Positions 44,470-56,460 are shown, numbered from the stretch's first letter. The stretch is DNA of 64,000 nt from Clarireedia homoeocarpa (GCA_001465935.1 LNKV01000050.1:62001-126000), one strand, 5' to 3'. Numbers and translations: made by a program. Notes: generated by a model not told the origin, from the letters alone.

Positions 44470-47243
44470 TCACAAATTCGCACTCTCTACCGGCATCCCT
44501 GCCCCTACTCCTCCACCACTCGCACCCGTCTTGACCCTTCCGCCAACCATGCCCCTCCGATTCCTACCGGTCCTGCCCCTCCCCAACCAATTCAGCTTCA
44601 GTCCTCTTCCCAGATCCTCCATTTTCTCCTGCGCGTCTTCGTCCCCTATCCCTGCCCCCGCCCCCGCCCCCGCCCCCGCACCGCCTCTCATCCCCACCGA
44701 GCTCAACACGCTCATGCACTGCAACATCCGACCCACCGTCTCCGTTAGCATCTTGGACGAATCCTCCACATCTACTCGCCGGCGCTCCCGCGCACTCAGC
44801 CCCATTCCCATTCCCATTCCCATTGCGCCGAACCCGCCTACGCCCGCACCAGCACCCGGATGTGTCGAGCTCGGCGTGAACGGTCGCGGTGGAATAGGCA
44901 TTCCGATACCCGTGAGGCCTAACCCTTGATCTGATCCGTACGAGACGTTCGAGATAGTGCGACTCCTGTTCCCCGTGCCATCGCCCACGCCCGACGAGCT
45001 GCCTCCGCCGCCTAGCATGGTCGTGTTCTGAGAAGAATACGAGCCATGCGAGGGATCGAGGGAGATGGCGGTGGAGGGTCTGCCTTGGGAGTCTGGGGAT
45101 AGGGAGCGTAGATCGGAGGAGGCGGGGATGGAGAGGGAGATGGAGTCGAGGGAGAGGCGGGAGAAGAGGGTTTTGAGGGTTTCGAAGCGCGGGAGTATCA
45201 CGGTGTCGCGGTAAGCGATGAGGACGATTTTGCGGACTTCGAGGGCTTGAGCTATGGGGGTAGCAGGTTGGGAGGATGAGGAGGAGGATGATGGGGGACG
45301 AGGATGGGGTTGAGGTAGAGCGCCCCAGAAATCGCGCGCGGCATCGGCGGACATGAGGGGGCCGTGTCCGGAGAATTCGAGATCGAGAGGGAGGAACACG
45401 GCTTGCATGTAAGGCAAGACGGAGGTGAAAGTAAAGAGCCACATTTCGACGAGATGCGGGATAAGGCGGTCGTCAGGGGTGCGGTGGAGGGTTAGGTCGA
45501 GGGATTTGAAGCCGGTGATGAGGAGATCGCGGAGGTCTTCGATGATGACGTTGGGGGCGCGCTTTTGGATGCAGCGTTGGATATGGAGACTGCCGTTGTG
45601 AGTATAGAGACAGTGGGAGTGAGAGGAACTGTAGACGGGAGGAAGGGACTTACGTGACTAGGCGGTTGATATCTTCTACACATAACCGGAGATCTTCACC
45701 CTCGAAGATGATGAGTAGCTTTGCTCTCAGAAATGGCCATGCGTCGTCTGCTCCCATGCTGTTCACACCGAATTTCGAGAGATCTGAATTATCGAATCCA
45801 TAGAGACTAGAAGGGGGTCCAAAGCTTCCACCACCTGAGCCTAGATAAGATGCGCCGCCAGCTGATCCAAGACTCGAAGGTCCCGGCCATTCATTGGTGG
45901 TTTGATAAGACAACTCCCCTTCTCTCAGAGCTGACTCTGCCTTCTCCTCCTTCTTTTTATCCCTCAGAGCTCTTCCACCATGCCGTAAATCTAAACCGCT
46001 CATGCTCTTCGCAAAACTTGTAGATGTTGGCCCGGGACTTGGGGGTAGATTGAAATTGTATAAACTGCTGGGCGCGCTTGGGTCTACCGGTTTCGAGTTT
46101 GACGCAGCTGACGACAATGGCAAGTGGTGGTCTTCCTTGCTACTTAATTTGTGCTTCTGTCTTGACAAGAAATGATGCTTATGCTTTTCCTTATCCTTCT
46201 CCTTCTCCTTTTCGGGCTGTGCGGTATCGATGGGTCGTATGGTCGCGACAGAGGAATTCGACATGTTGTACATACTCGAAGCGCCTATGCTATCTGTAAA
46301 GTTGTCAGTACTTTCGCGCCTTTTTATAGACTGTAAGAATAGACATACTGGGACTTGGGAGAGCCCCAGACTTTGCATCTTTATCCTTGCTTATGCTGAT
46401 CTTTCCTGGCCTGGAGAACAGCTTGACCTTAGATTTCTCTGTCTTTGCAGGTTTCTCGGGATGTTGTAGAATGCGATGCTCATATTCACTAGTAGGAGTG
46501 ACTGCCGGTGACGATCCAGGAGATTTGGGGAATGCGACATTAGCTGCAGTTTGAGCAGCACTGGAGCTTGCGCCTAGTAATCCATTATGATATGCCTGAC
46601 TACCAAATGTAAGATCGCGCGGACCAGAAGCTTCAGTCAAACTCAAAACTGGGGGAGACGTAGGACCTTTCGAAGGCCTGCGACCGCTGGGGTTGCTCGT
46701 CGAGGTGTCTATCTGGGTCGGTGCGGTCTGTGACCTTTGTCGCGCATGTTGCGATTGTTGTTGCATGGCCGCCTGAGCAGCTATTTGACTCGCAGTAAGT
46801 CCCGTATCCACATTCGCCATATTTCCCAAGTTCGAAGTAGCAGCAGTCGGGAGATATGCTTCGAAAGAACCCTGAGTCTGCGAGTGTTTGCGCCCGTGAC
46901 CTCGAAAATCACTAATTGATGACTTTGCGGCTACGGTCAATGGCGACGCATTCCTCAATGGCGTATCAGTACGAACTTGAGCGAGCGTCGGTCTCGAGAA
47001 GTTCTGGAGGCTGGTCGTACTGGAGTTGCTTTTGGGTTGCGCGTAAAAGGGTCGCGGAGGGGCAGGCGCATTCTGCGACTGCGGTCGAGTTTTGTTGCCG
47101 GCGAGAGAAGGAGGTGGAGGTAAATCTTCCGACGACGAGGACTCGACTCTTTGCAACGAGGGTCGTTGCGCTGAAGGAGGTTGCACAATTGGAGAGAAGC
47201 TCCCTGGAGCCCTTGGCACAGAAGGCCCCGGCGATTGTGACAT
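44470..47243 (-). CDS. hbrB: HbrB-like TORC2 subunit (Bit61/PRR5 family)
   Basis: Three exons: 46,349-47,243; 45,654-46,293; 44,470-45,589; 884 residues. A long Ser/Pro-rich disordered N-terminus (about 490 residues) with a mixed-charge patch (EKEKEKDKEKHKHHF) is followed by the HbrB domain: DDAWPFLRAKLLIIFEGEDLRLCVEDINRLVT, across an intron to LHIQRCIQKRAPNVIIEDLRDLLITGF, VEMWLFTFTSVLPYMQAVFLPLDLEF, then KIVLIAYRDTVILPRFETLKTLF. HbrB was named for hyperbranching in Aspergillus; the family is a TOR complex 2 subunit acting in polarity and sphingolipid signalling at the plasma membrane. The C-terminus after the domain is low complexity (GMGMGMGMG, GAGAGAGAGAG). Divergent from GON7, 473 bp away. 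Confidence 0.85.
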
Positions 47244-47716
47244 GGTTCTCGTGCTCGAAGTGGGACTTCTTGTGTGTTTTGCGTTAGGCTTCTGGGGTAC
47301 AATAGCGGGGCATTGATTGTAGCGAGTGACTTGCAGTCTGGCGCATTTCTACCATAGGCCGACGAGGTTCTTCAACAGTGAAAAGTTGTGGTGGGAAGTT
47401 TCAATACTCGAGAAAAACGGAAGTTGCCAATAATATGATGTCGCAGGGACGATATATGTGCCATAACCCATGTCGATGAAGGAATCGGTACCCAGTGATT
47501 TTGGGGCTGTTTGGGCTACTTTAGGCTTGTCCTTTTGCTGATTTGGGCGTTTCGTGCAAAGGTAACTTGTAGCGGGGATTCCGAAGCCTTGTTTCCGGCG
47601 CCAAACAAGGCAGGCCACCTTCCAGAGTCGGAATTCTCAACCCAGGCAACCGGTACTTGTTACAGAATCCGAAAGTTCGTGAACGCAGAGTCTGGACGAA
47701 TTCGCGACAACAAGAT
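47244..47716. promoter_or_regulatory. Divergent promoter region between HbrB and GON7 genes
   Basis: 473 bp between two divergent starts. No distinct motif assigned and no gene seen. Confidence 0.5.
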
Positions 47717-48067
47717 ATGGCGATACCAACCACTACCTCCTCGGCGCCTGAGGCCGAAGCCAACAGTTCGCACCAAATCCTCCATGCAACCTACTCTTCA
47801 CCCAACAACGAAGCCTTCACGCACACGCACAAAATCCCCACTCCTGCAACAGAGAAAGTGAGCGACAGAACGGCATATCTTGGCGCATTGAGGAAAGCCA
47901 ATATAGATATGCAGGAACGGATCAACAAGGAGTTAACTGCACGAATGGAGGAAGACAAAGTTCGGGAGGCAGGCGACGCAAATGGAATTAAAAAGAATGG
48001 TGGGGCAGTTGATGAAACAAAGGAAGAAGACAACTACGGCGAGGAGGTTGTGGAAGAGGAGGACTGA
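47717..48067 (+). CDS. gon7: EKC/KEOPS complex subunit Gon7
   Basis: Single exon, 116 residues. The start at MAIPTTTSS is preferred over an upstream in-frame ATG at 47,657 because conservation starts there. The family core is clear: TAYLGALRKANIDMQERINKELTARMEEDK followed by an acidic end with ENYGEEVVEE-type residues (DNYGEEVVEEED). Gon7 is the small, largely disordered fungal fifth subunit of KEOPS, needed for the tRNA t6A37 modification and telomere maintenance together with Kae1, Bud32, Cgi121 and Pcc1. The N-terminal half carries SSPNNEAFTHTHKIP, also typical. Its end is convergent with VPS39, 92 bp apart. Confidence 0.85.
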   Translation: MAIPTTTSSAPEAEANSSHQILHATYSSPNNEAFTHTHKIPTPATEKVSDRTAYLGALRKANIDMQERINKELTARMEEDKVREAGDANGIKKNGGAVDETKEEDNYGEEVVEEED

Positions 48068-48159
48068 AGTATGCTTCGTTAATGTGATTTTCGATGTTAC
48101 ATTCCCAACCATCCAAACTCCATCGCTATGTAATAATCGCTATACGAAAGAAATGAATA

Positions 48160-51100
48160 TTATCGACCTCCCCATGATCCCTTCGCAGAAGCAGGACGCT
48201 GTCCATTCGCTCGGCCTAAGCACCCATAATGTACAACAGAACTATCGGGCAAGACAGCAATGACGCTACCCCCCAGCCTCTTATGACAGACCCCGCACAC
48301 CCTTTCTTCACTAACGACTACCCTTCTATTTCTGCCTCCATGTCCACCCGGCAAACCATCTCCGAGCAAGAGCGTTGCTTGTGCACTAACGACCTCACTC
48401 TTCCGCAAGCCTGTCACAATGCGAGATTCACTCACGATCGAATTAGCTGCACGTATGCGCCCTCGAAAATAGGATTCCAATTCTGCCACAGGAAGTTTTT
48501 CTGGAATCAAATCCAACGTTGACGAAGCAGGAAGACGAGACCCGTGCTTCGATAACAGGTCCAATGCCGGCGGCCAGTTTGGCCTATGTGGAGGAGGAGG
48601 CTTAAGATAGAGGGAGAGGAGCGTATGATATATAGAGGGCAGAGGGTCATCTGGTTCTGATGTAGATGAGCGATGTATCGGTATTGGTGATGTTGTCGTG
48701 GATTCTTGACTCATGTGAGTTCGATTGCAGTATCTAAATGGATCAGCACACTGTATCAGAATCTCCCACAAAACAGAGCTTACTCTTCTGCTTTCTCAAA
48801 ATCCTGAAGCTTGAAAACGTATATCTCAAGCGCTTGTTTATGCTGGCCCATATTACTTAAAACAATGGCTTGGGCCTCGTAGAAATTGGCATCTAGAATA
48901 CTATCAGTGATTTGGTCAATTTTCCGAGACTTAGGGCACATACCATCTCTAGGAAGTGCTGAGAAAGCTCTTCCGAGCGAGTACTGTTTGCTTGACCGAA
49001 GGAATGCAAGCATTCGCTGCATAAGACCCTTCCAACTCTCTGAATCCCTATCCTCTCGTTTCTTTAGTTCTTCGATGTATGCGTCTGCCAGCCGATTGTG
49101 AAACTGTGGTGTGAGATCGTTCAGTTCATTAATCACATGCTCCAGATACCTGATCTCAAGGTTGACGTCAATATTGCGCAGGAATTCAAGCACTCTATCT
49201 CTTGGTAGAGTCTCTGCATTCTCGGTATCTGCTAAAAAGACTTCTATGCCAACATCGGGATCAGCTCGTAATGGCCACTCCGCGAATTCAAGAATTAGGT
49301 CAATCATTTCAGGAGGCAGATGCTGTAGATAACCAACCGTTCTCTGCGGGCCACGCAGGGTTGGTGTCTCTTCGCTTTCTTCCTCACCAGTCCCAAACTT
49401 CTTCAGCAGCTCTAATGCAGGGCGGTGGAGCTTCTTGCCATGGAAGAAATCTACCAAATCGTTATATCTACCTGTCTCAAGCAATTTTTCATTGACGACA
49501 TCCGGATCACAAAAGTTTGGTAATCGAAAGAGCGATCCAGCCAAACTCGGCGCAGACAGCATATAGGACCGGAAGAGCGTAGTATCCACCAATTTCGCTG
49601 TCTCTAACAACTTTTGTTCGCGATCTTTTTCGGCTTCAGCGTCGGACTCTGGAGACACGAGCAAGGATCCAAAAGTTGGATCTGCTGTGGCATCATGCCC
49701 ATTTTGTGATTGTGGAATAAGCTTGCCCGTTTCAGCATCAAGAAATTTCTTCAACCTCGTTCTTGTGTCAACGAGGAACATGTTTAGCTCTTTAGCAGCT
49801 GCTTTCAAATCTTTGCCTTCGAGCGGCTTGTCCTCATTTACTGGCGCCTTGATACTCGCATTATCATTGTCCGGACTCTCATTCCTCATGAAAGATCGGA
49901 TCGATGCCGTATCAGAAGTCGACTTTTGATGCTTCGAGATGAGTTTATTCACTAAGGCAGGTTTCGGTGACCCTACTTCTTCTGCTTTGGAGTCCGAGTC
50001 ACTGTTGGAGCCGCCATTGACTTCTTCATTATCTGTCTGAGAATCCCCATTCCTCTCCTCAACCAGTGATAAGTCCCCTGCAATTGCTCTGGGGTATAGC
50101 TTGATGACTTGCTCAGGGGGTGCTTGAATATCAACAAATATTTCAATTGCCTTGAGATACTTTCGCTGATCGAAGAGGGTTTGAGCCTTTTGTATCTGTT
50201 GATCAAAGTATAGCTTTGCCTTCAGAGATTCCACTTGTTTAACTCGCTCAGCCTTGTTGTGCAGTAAGGCATCTTCTAACATATTCAGTATGCTCAGAGC
50301 TTCATCATATCGGCCCTTCTCGACAAGCTCGTCAATTTGTGTGTCGTAGTCTGTGGCACCCATCCGCCATATACATCGCTCACTAGCCACATGAAATCCT
50401 TTTCCTGCATGTGCTAGACTAACAGTTGGAGGGAAATGTAGCTGGTTGGCATTTGGTAGCGAGATTGACTGTAAAAGTGACAGTGTATCGGGATTTCTGA
50501 TTTCTAGTGAGCCTTTCGATGGCGAATGTAGGGTGACAATATATGGATAGGAATATCCTATTGCCTCTGGAGCAGCTTGCCATGGTATTTGTCTCTTTTC
50601 CAGTGGCTTTCCTTCCGAAGTTATGAAAAGAGAGTTGATGTCTTTGGCCAAGAGTATTTCACCATCCGAAAGCTTGGTCGCAAGTGGTTTTGGTATGTAC
50701 CCTCCTAATCCCATGTATCCCATGCTCGCTGAACCCATGCCTCCAAATCGCCCGCTTTGGTTGACTGTTGCGCCTCCAATAGCTCCCGGGCCAACAATAT
50801 CCTCAACTGCTTGGCTTACAACATCAACAAGAACATAGCCAGAATTCATGCCGCATATTATCTTAGTCGCAGACGCCCATGTCAGTGTTCGAATCGACTC
50901 CGCAAGGGTGATCTCGGTCGTTTCAGACGACAGCTCGAATTCGTGCCATGTCCATAATAGCAGTCTGCGTTTTACAGCTACCGCAAGCCGGGCTATGATC
51001 TCTGGTATACCCGTAGCTGCATCTTTCACTACATTTGAGGTGACCGCGAAAGTTGACGCATTCTTCGTTTTCGTCAACTGCTCCTGGAGCGAGTAAGATT

Positions 51101-51500
51101 GTAGGTCGTGTATCGACACATAGTAGTTGGATAGCGATATTAGAATGTTGGCTTCCTTAATGATCGCAAGCTGCTCTATAGCCCGCGATGAGAACTTCTC
51201 TAGCTCTCGCAGTAGCTCAACAGGTTTCGTGGGTGCCGGTGAGCTTGACTTAGGGTTGTCGGACGTGTTGTCCAGCTTTGCTTTTCCATTTTCTTTCCTT
51301 GTATCGTCTGGAAGCTCGTTGACTTGGTATACTTTCAAACTTCCGGTGCTTAGCCCAACAAGTAACCGATTGCCTGGAACATGTCAGTAAGCCTCACTGC
51401 ACAAGTGCAAGCCCATACCGAAAGCAACTATAGATTCGATCTTGTACTTGTCTCGCTGGCGGAGCTCAAGGATGGGCCGAGCTGTGAATGCGGAAAGCAT
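48160..51500 (-). CDS. vps39: Vam6/Vps39, HOPS/TRAPP-type vacuolar sorting subunit
   Basis: Four exons: 51,419-51,500; 48,944-51,373; 48,784-48,892; 48,160-48,733; 1064 residues with consistent phases. N-terminal CNH beta-propeller (MLSAFTARPILEL start, RLLVGLSTGSLKVYQV, LLLWTWHEFEL), a linker with the Vps39_1 region (LVDTTLFRSYMLSAPSLAGSLFRLPNFCD), the clathrin-repeat/Vps39_2 region (FYEAQAIVLSNMGQHKQALEIYVFKLQDFEKAE), and a C-terminal zinc-like end (ERVCGVCHKRLGGSVIAVLPD ... VVHYGCLGR). The third intron (51 bp) is in frame if retained and adds 17 residues; its removal restores the family sequence. Acts with the GTPase Ypt7 in vacuole tethering and in vCLAMP vacuole-mitochondria contacts in yeast. 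Confidence 0.9.
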
Positions 51501-52846
51501 GGCGGTAGCTTGCCAGCTTCAAATAAAATAGAAGAAAATGGTTGATACCCCAATCATGGATACTTAGAATATTTCATTTTCAATCCCAAATCGGGCGGTG
51601 AAGCGTTGTATCCGTTGGCGCAAGTAGCTTTTTGTTTTCATGTTGTACTGTACCTCTTCGACCTCACACAAATGACGATGCACAGGCGTGACAGGGTCCG
51701 AGCTTCAGGCGACAAGTCCCACCTCGCAGTTACTGTATCTCAAAGATTAACGAGATCACCTCGCAGTACATCCACGAACGAGCTCGTAAATTTCTCTGTT
51801 GATCTGTCCTGCTCCCCGCGCCAGCATTCAATGTTTGAGAGTGAAGTCCATAGATTTATCGTTTTACAGCATGACAAGCTCAAGTGACCAAGGACCGGCC
51901 ATAATTCTACTACAGATAGGGCTCACACCAGCTAGCTGGCTAGTTTCTGGGTGAAGTTACGCTGCTCATCGATGAGAAAGCACAGCACTCTGAACGCTAC
52001 CGCACTTTCGTCACAGTTGCAGTAGGAATGGCTATGTTGGCCGAGTGATATAACATCTAGGCATCCGCAGCATCAGGTTTCGGGCCTTGCTATCCTTCCA
52101 ACAGGCAAACTTTCAAAGACACCGAAATATTAACATCCCTTTAGCAGACCCGGTCTTGCTTTGGCGGACGCTTTATCTAGGCTTGAACCATGAGGAGATA
52201 TATTTATATATATATCGGGACGGCGCAGTGAAGAAGACAGAAACGAGCTTTGGATAATGGACCATGGGTTCGTGAAGATGTGTTGGGCGGGCGCCGCTGT
52301 GGAAACACCGGTTGTGTAGGACAACTTATCGGTCAACTTCGATTAATGTGGTGAGGTAGAGATCACTGGTCTTTCAAGAATCATCGAGCAGAATCATGCA
52401 TGGCTACTTGGTGACCCATTCGGAAAATATCAGTCAGTCAACACAACTTCTGTCAAGTCTCTTGTAGTAGGCTCTAGCCTCAGGACCGAAATACTCTACA
52501 AGTCAGAAAGAGAACCAGCTTCTATACTGTCTGCTCGTTAGCATAGCGACTTCTCATCCATCTTAAAATATACCGAATATGCTAAATATCGTGCTTGTAT
52601 TGAGTTATTGAAAAGTCACTTTGCGCCTCATAAGTCAGGCACTGTTTGCGCACATGAACTTTTGAAGACTCGTCCCAGAATGCTAAAATTGGCGACAATA
52701 ATCGACTTCATGAATTGAACAGGTCAGTCCGCTTGTGCGATATACTGAAAAAGATATATCGACAGGCCAGTAGCGTTCGAATCCCATTATTCTCAAAAGC
52801 GCCGAGGCCTAATCTCTGGGCTCCGCACAAACGGTATCCCTCCACC
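51501..52846. other. Divergent intergenic region, 1.3 kb
   Basis: Promoters of VPS39 (minus) and bL28m (plus). Short frames on both strands, none family-like. An alternating TATA run (TATTTATATATATATATCG) sits near 52,199-52,217. Confidence 0.55.
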
Positions 52847-53530
52847 ATGCCTCTCCTACCACCCCTCCACCCCTCTCTCTCCTTCACTCGAAGCTTCACA
52901 TGCACTGCGCGGACTCTTGCCAAATCCACGAAGCAGCGACTAGCACACGAACACAGCGCGATTCCTCCATATCCTTACGGTCCCTCCCAGTTCTACAAAC
53001 AATCCAATTTTGGTCTTTATGGTTTACAAAAAATTCGTTTCGGAAACAAAGTTTCGGAAAAAAACGAAATCAAGAATAGAAGACACTGGCGGCCAAACGT
53101 TCAAAGGAAGAAGCTGTATAGCGCGAGCTTAGGAAGATGGATTAGATTGAGGATTACAGCCAAGGTGCTGAGGACGGTAGACAAGTCTGGGGGGTTGGAC
53201 GAATATCTACTCGGAGAGAAGGCGCAGAGGATTAAGGAATTGGGAATGGGAGGGTGGAAGCTACGGTGGAGAATCATGCAAACAGATATGGTGAAGGAGA
53301 GATTTAGGCAGCAAAGGGCAAAATTGGGGCTGGAGGAGAGGGAAGAGGTATATTACGGTTCGAAAGGAAATCCGATAACCAAGGAGGAGGTCATGGAGGA
53401 GGTCAGGAGATATGATCGAGAGCTCGCGAAGGAGACCGAGGTTGATATTGGCGAGGAAGCGGAAGCAGCGTCTGCCGAGGAGGGATTCATGGCGGAGGAG
53501 CCAGCGAAAGAGAACAAGGTTGTAGTATAG
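52847..53530 (+). CDS. mrpl24: Mitochondrial large-subunit ribosomal protein bL28m
   Basis: Single exon, 227 residues, starting at the first ATG of the open frame (upstream in-frame codons have none). An N-terminal Arg/Ser-rich presequence (SLSFTRSFTCTARTLAKSTKQR) fits mitochondrial import. The core is bL28-type: FGLYGLQKIRFGNKVSEKNEIKNRRHWRPNVQRKKLYSASLGRWIRLRITAKVLRTVDKSGGLDEYLL, matching bacterial L28 G..SHS..K.RR.F.PN..K. The C-terminal 60 residues are acidic/Ala-rich and fungal-specific. Yeast homologue is Mrpl24. Confidence 0.9.
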   Translation: MPLLPPLHPSLSFTRSFTCTARTLAKSTKQRLAHEHSAIPPYPYGPSQFYKQSNFGLYGLQKIRFGNKVSEKNEIKNRRHWRPNVQRKKLYSASLGRWIRLRITAKVLRTVDKSGGLDEYLLGEKAQRIKELGMGGWKLRWRIMQTDMVKERFRQQRAKLGLEEREEVYYGSKGNPITKEEVMEEVRRYDRELAKETEVDIGEEAEAASAEEGFMAEEPAKENKVVV

Positions 53531-54027
53531 CCGCAGAAGCTGTTGTAGTAACATGTATCAATATATGCCTGTATAAGTGTATACATGGCATACCGGCTTC
53601 AACGAGTGCGGTTTTGCTCTGGCGCCTATTTGGGATGCTTATTTATATTTGTGATATACCCGTGATATACTCGGCTTTACTTTGTGTTCCCTTTGTGATT
53701 GACCTCCAAGGATGCCCTTAATACCCATTAGTTCGTTCTAACAACCAAGTGAATGCAAGTGCATACGCATATCCCTTAGAAACCTTTATTGCCACATCTG
53801 TGTCACAATCACTTGACTCATCCTTCGACTTTCCTAATGAAGGAATAATGAACGAATGGCCGATGACTTTGCCACCTTTAAGAGTCACACGAGCACGTGA
53901 TGCTTTCACAGCCGTACGGCGTTCTAGGATATAAAGCGCGGAGATTTTGGAGATCGTTCATATTGCAGCATCCTCTCTTCGGATCTTTATCCTATCAAGT
54001 TCCATCATAACCAAGGCTCACTTCGGC
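53531..54027. other. Intergenic, promoter of the SIMPL-domain gene
   Basis: About 500 bp between same-strand genes with no other gene seen. A TATA-like GGATATAAAGCG lies about 100 bp upstream of the next start. Confidence 0.55.
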
Positions 54028-54750
54028 ATGAGTTTCCCACCACTTGAGATTCACATCCAGGGTTCCTCCTTGATCGAGCGCCCTCCTGAGCGCGGCACCT
54101 TGATCATTGCTGTTAACTCCCAAGGCACCTCTCAAGAAACTGTGTCGAATCAAGTCATACAAACATCCAACAGTCTTCAAGCATTGTTCAAAAGCCTTTC
54201 TACTCCTGACGCTTCTCAAGAATCCAATGGCTCTGCAAAGGAAGACCCTCCTATCATTGGTTTCGCAATGACTAACCTACGCACTCGTTCCTGGGAACCA
54301 CAGGATAAAGATGGAAATAAACTCGAACGACGCTACGAGGCCTCTTCTCATTTCGAGGCTACTTTCCGGGACTTTGACAAACTAGCAGAGATAGCAAGTA
54401 TTGTCTTCACCACGCCACATACGGAAATACGCTCAACCACATGGTCGCTAACTGATGAGACTAAGCAAGCCACCAGAGTCTTGGGCCGTGAAAAGGCGCT
54501 GAAAGATGCGATTGCCAAAGCAGAAGACTATGCAAGAGTGCTAGGAAGGAAGGTAGTGGCTACTGAAGTTAGGGACAATGGAACAAACATGAAGAATCTC
54601 CCACCCAGGAGCGGGTTCGCAGCTATGGTGCCTCAAAAGAGAATGGGTGGGGACTCGAATCCAACGCTTGTTCTAGATGGGTTGGTCCTAGAACCCCAGG
54701 ATGTGGAGGTTCGTGGTCGGGTGCAAGTGAGATTTGTTAGTGTGGATTGA
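54028..54750 (+). CDS. SIMPL (DUF541) domain protein
   Basis: Single exon, 240 residues from MSFPPLEIHIQGSS; upstream in-frame codons before it are leader. The pattern is that of the SIMPL/DUF541 fold: G-S-ERPPERGTLIIAVNSQG, a long helix (VSNQVIQTSNSLQALFKSL), RYEASSHFEATFRDFDKLAEI, SSTTWSLTD region, REKALKDAIAKAEDYARVLGRK and ending VEVRGRVQVRFV. Bacterial relatives are periplasmic or outer-membrane proteins of unknown mechanism; in fungi small cytosolic-type members like this are found without signal peptides. Function unknown. Confidence 0.85.
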   Translation: MSFPPLEIHIQGSSLIERPPERGTLIIAVNSQGTSQETVSNQVIQTSNSLQALFKSLSTPDASQESNGSAKEDPPIIGFAMTNLRTRSWEPQDKDGNKLERRYEASSHFEATFRDFDKLAEIASIVFTTPHTEIRSTTWSLTDETKQATRVLGREKALKDAIAKAEDYARVLGRKVVATEVRDNGTNMKNLPPRSGFAAMVPQKRMGGDSNPTLVLDGLVLEPQDVEVRGRVQVRFVSVD

Positions 54751-55878
54751 GATTTAGGAGACTGACCTTGATGAGACAGTGGAATGGTTTAGAGTTATCA
54801 TTTATCAAACGAGAGCTGTGTTCTAGATCTCATACAACTACTTGCACGTATCCGTTCTACCTATTCCACGTACAACAGCAAATTTTCAACATGAGGTATT
54901 CATTGCAGATTATTTTAGTTTTCAGGTTCAATGGTTCCGCGATTTTGAAGTTCCCTTTCGGCACCTTACATGCCAACGTTGTGATTACGATGACTTAGTG
55001 CTTCATCAGCTCCTCTGAAAACCCCTAGCCGGCTTCTTTCCCCATCAGGATATATTGGGCCTGCTTCTTTGTTATGTTTCTTCTATTCGGGCTCACATGT
55101 TACGTACTTTTAGTAGGATGGACAAGCCAAGCTGGTCTCATCATGTCCGCGGATCTCTCTTTGCTCCATTTATTCAGAGTGTCCCAATCAATGTATTGAT
55201 GGCTAGTCTGATTAGTAACTGACATGAAGGTTTCTTCCGACTATTCATACGTTACAATTTCTAAATCACCATGGCACATGGCAGTTTGGCGCAGAAAATC
55301 AAGAAAGTGTTATTCTACAAGGCTGTCATTAGCCATGAATAGAGGGCTGTGAAGTATTGGGGCTTTCTATTACTTACCACTGAGAAGCTCATGCCAGTTT
55401 TTATCAATCTCAGATCGAAGATATCTTGAAAATGGAACATGCGCTGGATCAGTTTCGTTGTATGCCTGCTCTTATCCTGTTATTGCGCTGTAAGCAGGAA
55501 CTACGTTGTGGTCAGTTTATTGTCCATACATCACTCGCCGGTTGGTGGAAAAATGGAGTTCTTACAATGAATCATATCAGGCACTCTAATCACTTGACCG
55601 TGAAAGCGTCTAATTATGAGGAGGATGGATGCAATGTAGAAAACGAAACCGGCTCCGTTGAGAAGTATCAAGCGTGAGTAGTTGCAGTAATACGACCCAT
55701 TCTGGCGCGGTAGCTGGGCCTCCTTTTCTAGAAGGCTGATATCTGAAGATGTGAAAACCCAGAGAAGTGACAATCTGGGCTTATATTTGATTTCACAGAA
55801 GATACGCCGTCGTCAGAATCAGAGAATCTCTCTTCGGATTGATCTTGTACTGATCGTTAGTCTTCGAGACCTTTAAAC
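54751..55878. other. Intergenic, no gene recognised
   Basis: AT-rich 1.1 kb with short frames (55,426-55,677 plus) lacking family features. It marks the transition to the transposon-rich right end. Confidence 0.5.
55871..55878. repeat. 8-bp target-site duplication, left copy (CTTTAAAC)
   Basis: Identical to 56,453-56,460, directly flanking the hAT-type element; 8 bp is the diagnostic duplication length of hAT transposases. Confidence 0.9.
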
Positions 55879-56452
55879 CAGTGTTGTCAGTAGTGTGCCC
55901 GTACAATAGTGCACGCCCACCGTATGGGCCAGTATAATAGTGGATCCCGGGTAGTTTGTGATATTGAAACTGATAGTACAAACAGTTTTATATCCTCAAA
56001 AATGGCACGCACTGGCCGTATACTAAGTGTACGGCGACAACGTAGGCGCAGGAGGTGAATCATATAACCAAATAGGGCCCCAAAACCTTAGTCTCGTTTA
56101 AGATTGCTATGTCGGCCGACGTTGAATGTCTCTTTTCGGCTGCAAAGATCACTCTTACAAATCGTCGTAATAGATAAAAATCGCAGTTAGGTGTATCGAG
56201 TTTTGAGGAGGAATTATTGTACAAGAGTGATCCTATCGAGAAAAGCTACTAATTTGGCTGGTAGAACTGTGGATATTACTTGAATTTAAATTATATTCCT
56301 CTTCTTGGCGTTCTAATAGTGTACTGCCAAGATACAGCCGTTTGCACGTACTACGCTCTGTCCGTTTTGTGACCCCTCAAACGTACTGCTGTACGTTTGG
56401 GAATGCCCTCAAACTGCGCTAGTTTACACGGCTTACACTACTGACAACACTG
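55879..56452 (+). mobile_element. hAT-type DNA transposon, internally deleted, with transposase C-terminal relic
   Basis: 574 bp bounded by perfect 18-bp terminal inverted repeats CAGTGTTGTCAGTAGTGT, and flanked by the exact duplication CTTTAAAC. Inside, 56,107-56,270 encodes a decayed hAT dimerisation domain: AMSADVECLFSAAKITLTNRRNR, then a TAA and SFEEELLYKSD. This is the family pattern (S..CERVFS.A...T..RN.L). The rest of the transposase is missing, so the element is non-autonomous and would need an enzyme from elsewhere. Confidence 0.9.
56107..56270 (+). pseudogene. hAT transposase C-terminal (dimerisation) domain relic
   Basis: In-frame stretch AMSADVECLFSAAKITLTNRRNR ends at TAA (56,170-56,172 region) and continues as KSQLGVSSFEEELLYKSDPIEKSY before a further stop. 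Corresponds to the conserved end of hAT transposases. Not functional. Confidence 0.75.
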
Positions 56453-56460
56453 CTTTAAAC
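56453..56460. repeat. 8-bp target-site duplication, right copy (CTTTAAAC)
   Basis: Right flank of the hAT-type element, identical to 55,871-55,878. Confidence 0.9.

Noticed and set aside
44444..44929. 161-codon plus-strand Pro-rich frame
   Set aside because: Antisense of the low-complexity tail of the HbrB gene.
44564..45442. 292-codon minus-strand Arg/His-rich frame
   Set aside because: Alternate frame of the HbrB last exon; the other frame contains the family domain.
52776..52800. GTTCGAATCCC-like T-loop suggesting a tRNA
   Set aside because: No acceptor stem or D-loop can be paired around it.
56004..56058. Short Arg-rich peptide frame (MARTGRILSVRR...)
   Set aside because: Inside the hAT-type element around a palindromic GTATACTAAGTGTAC; no precedent and too short.
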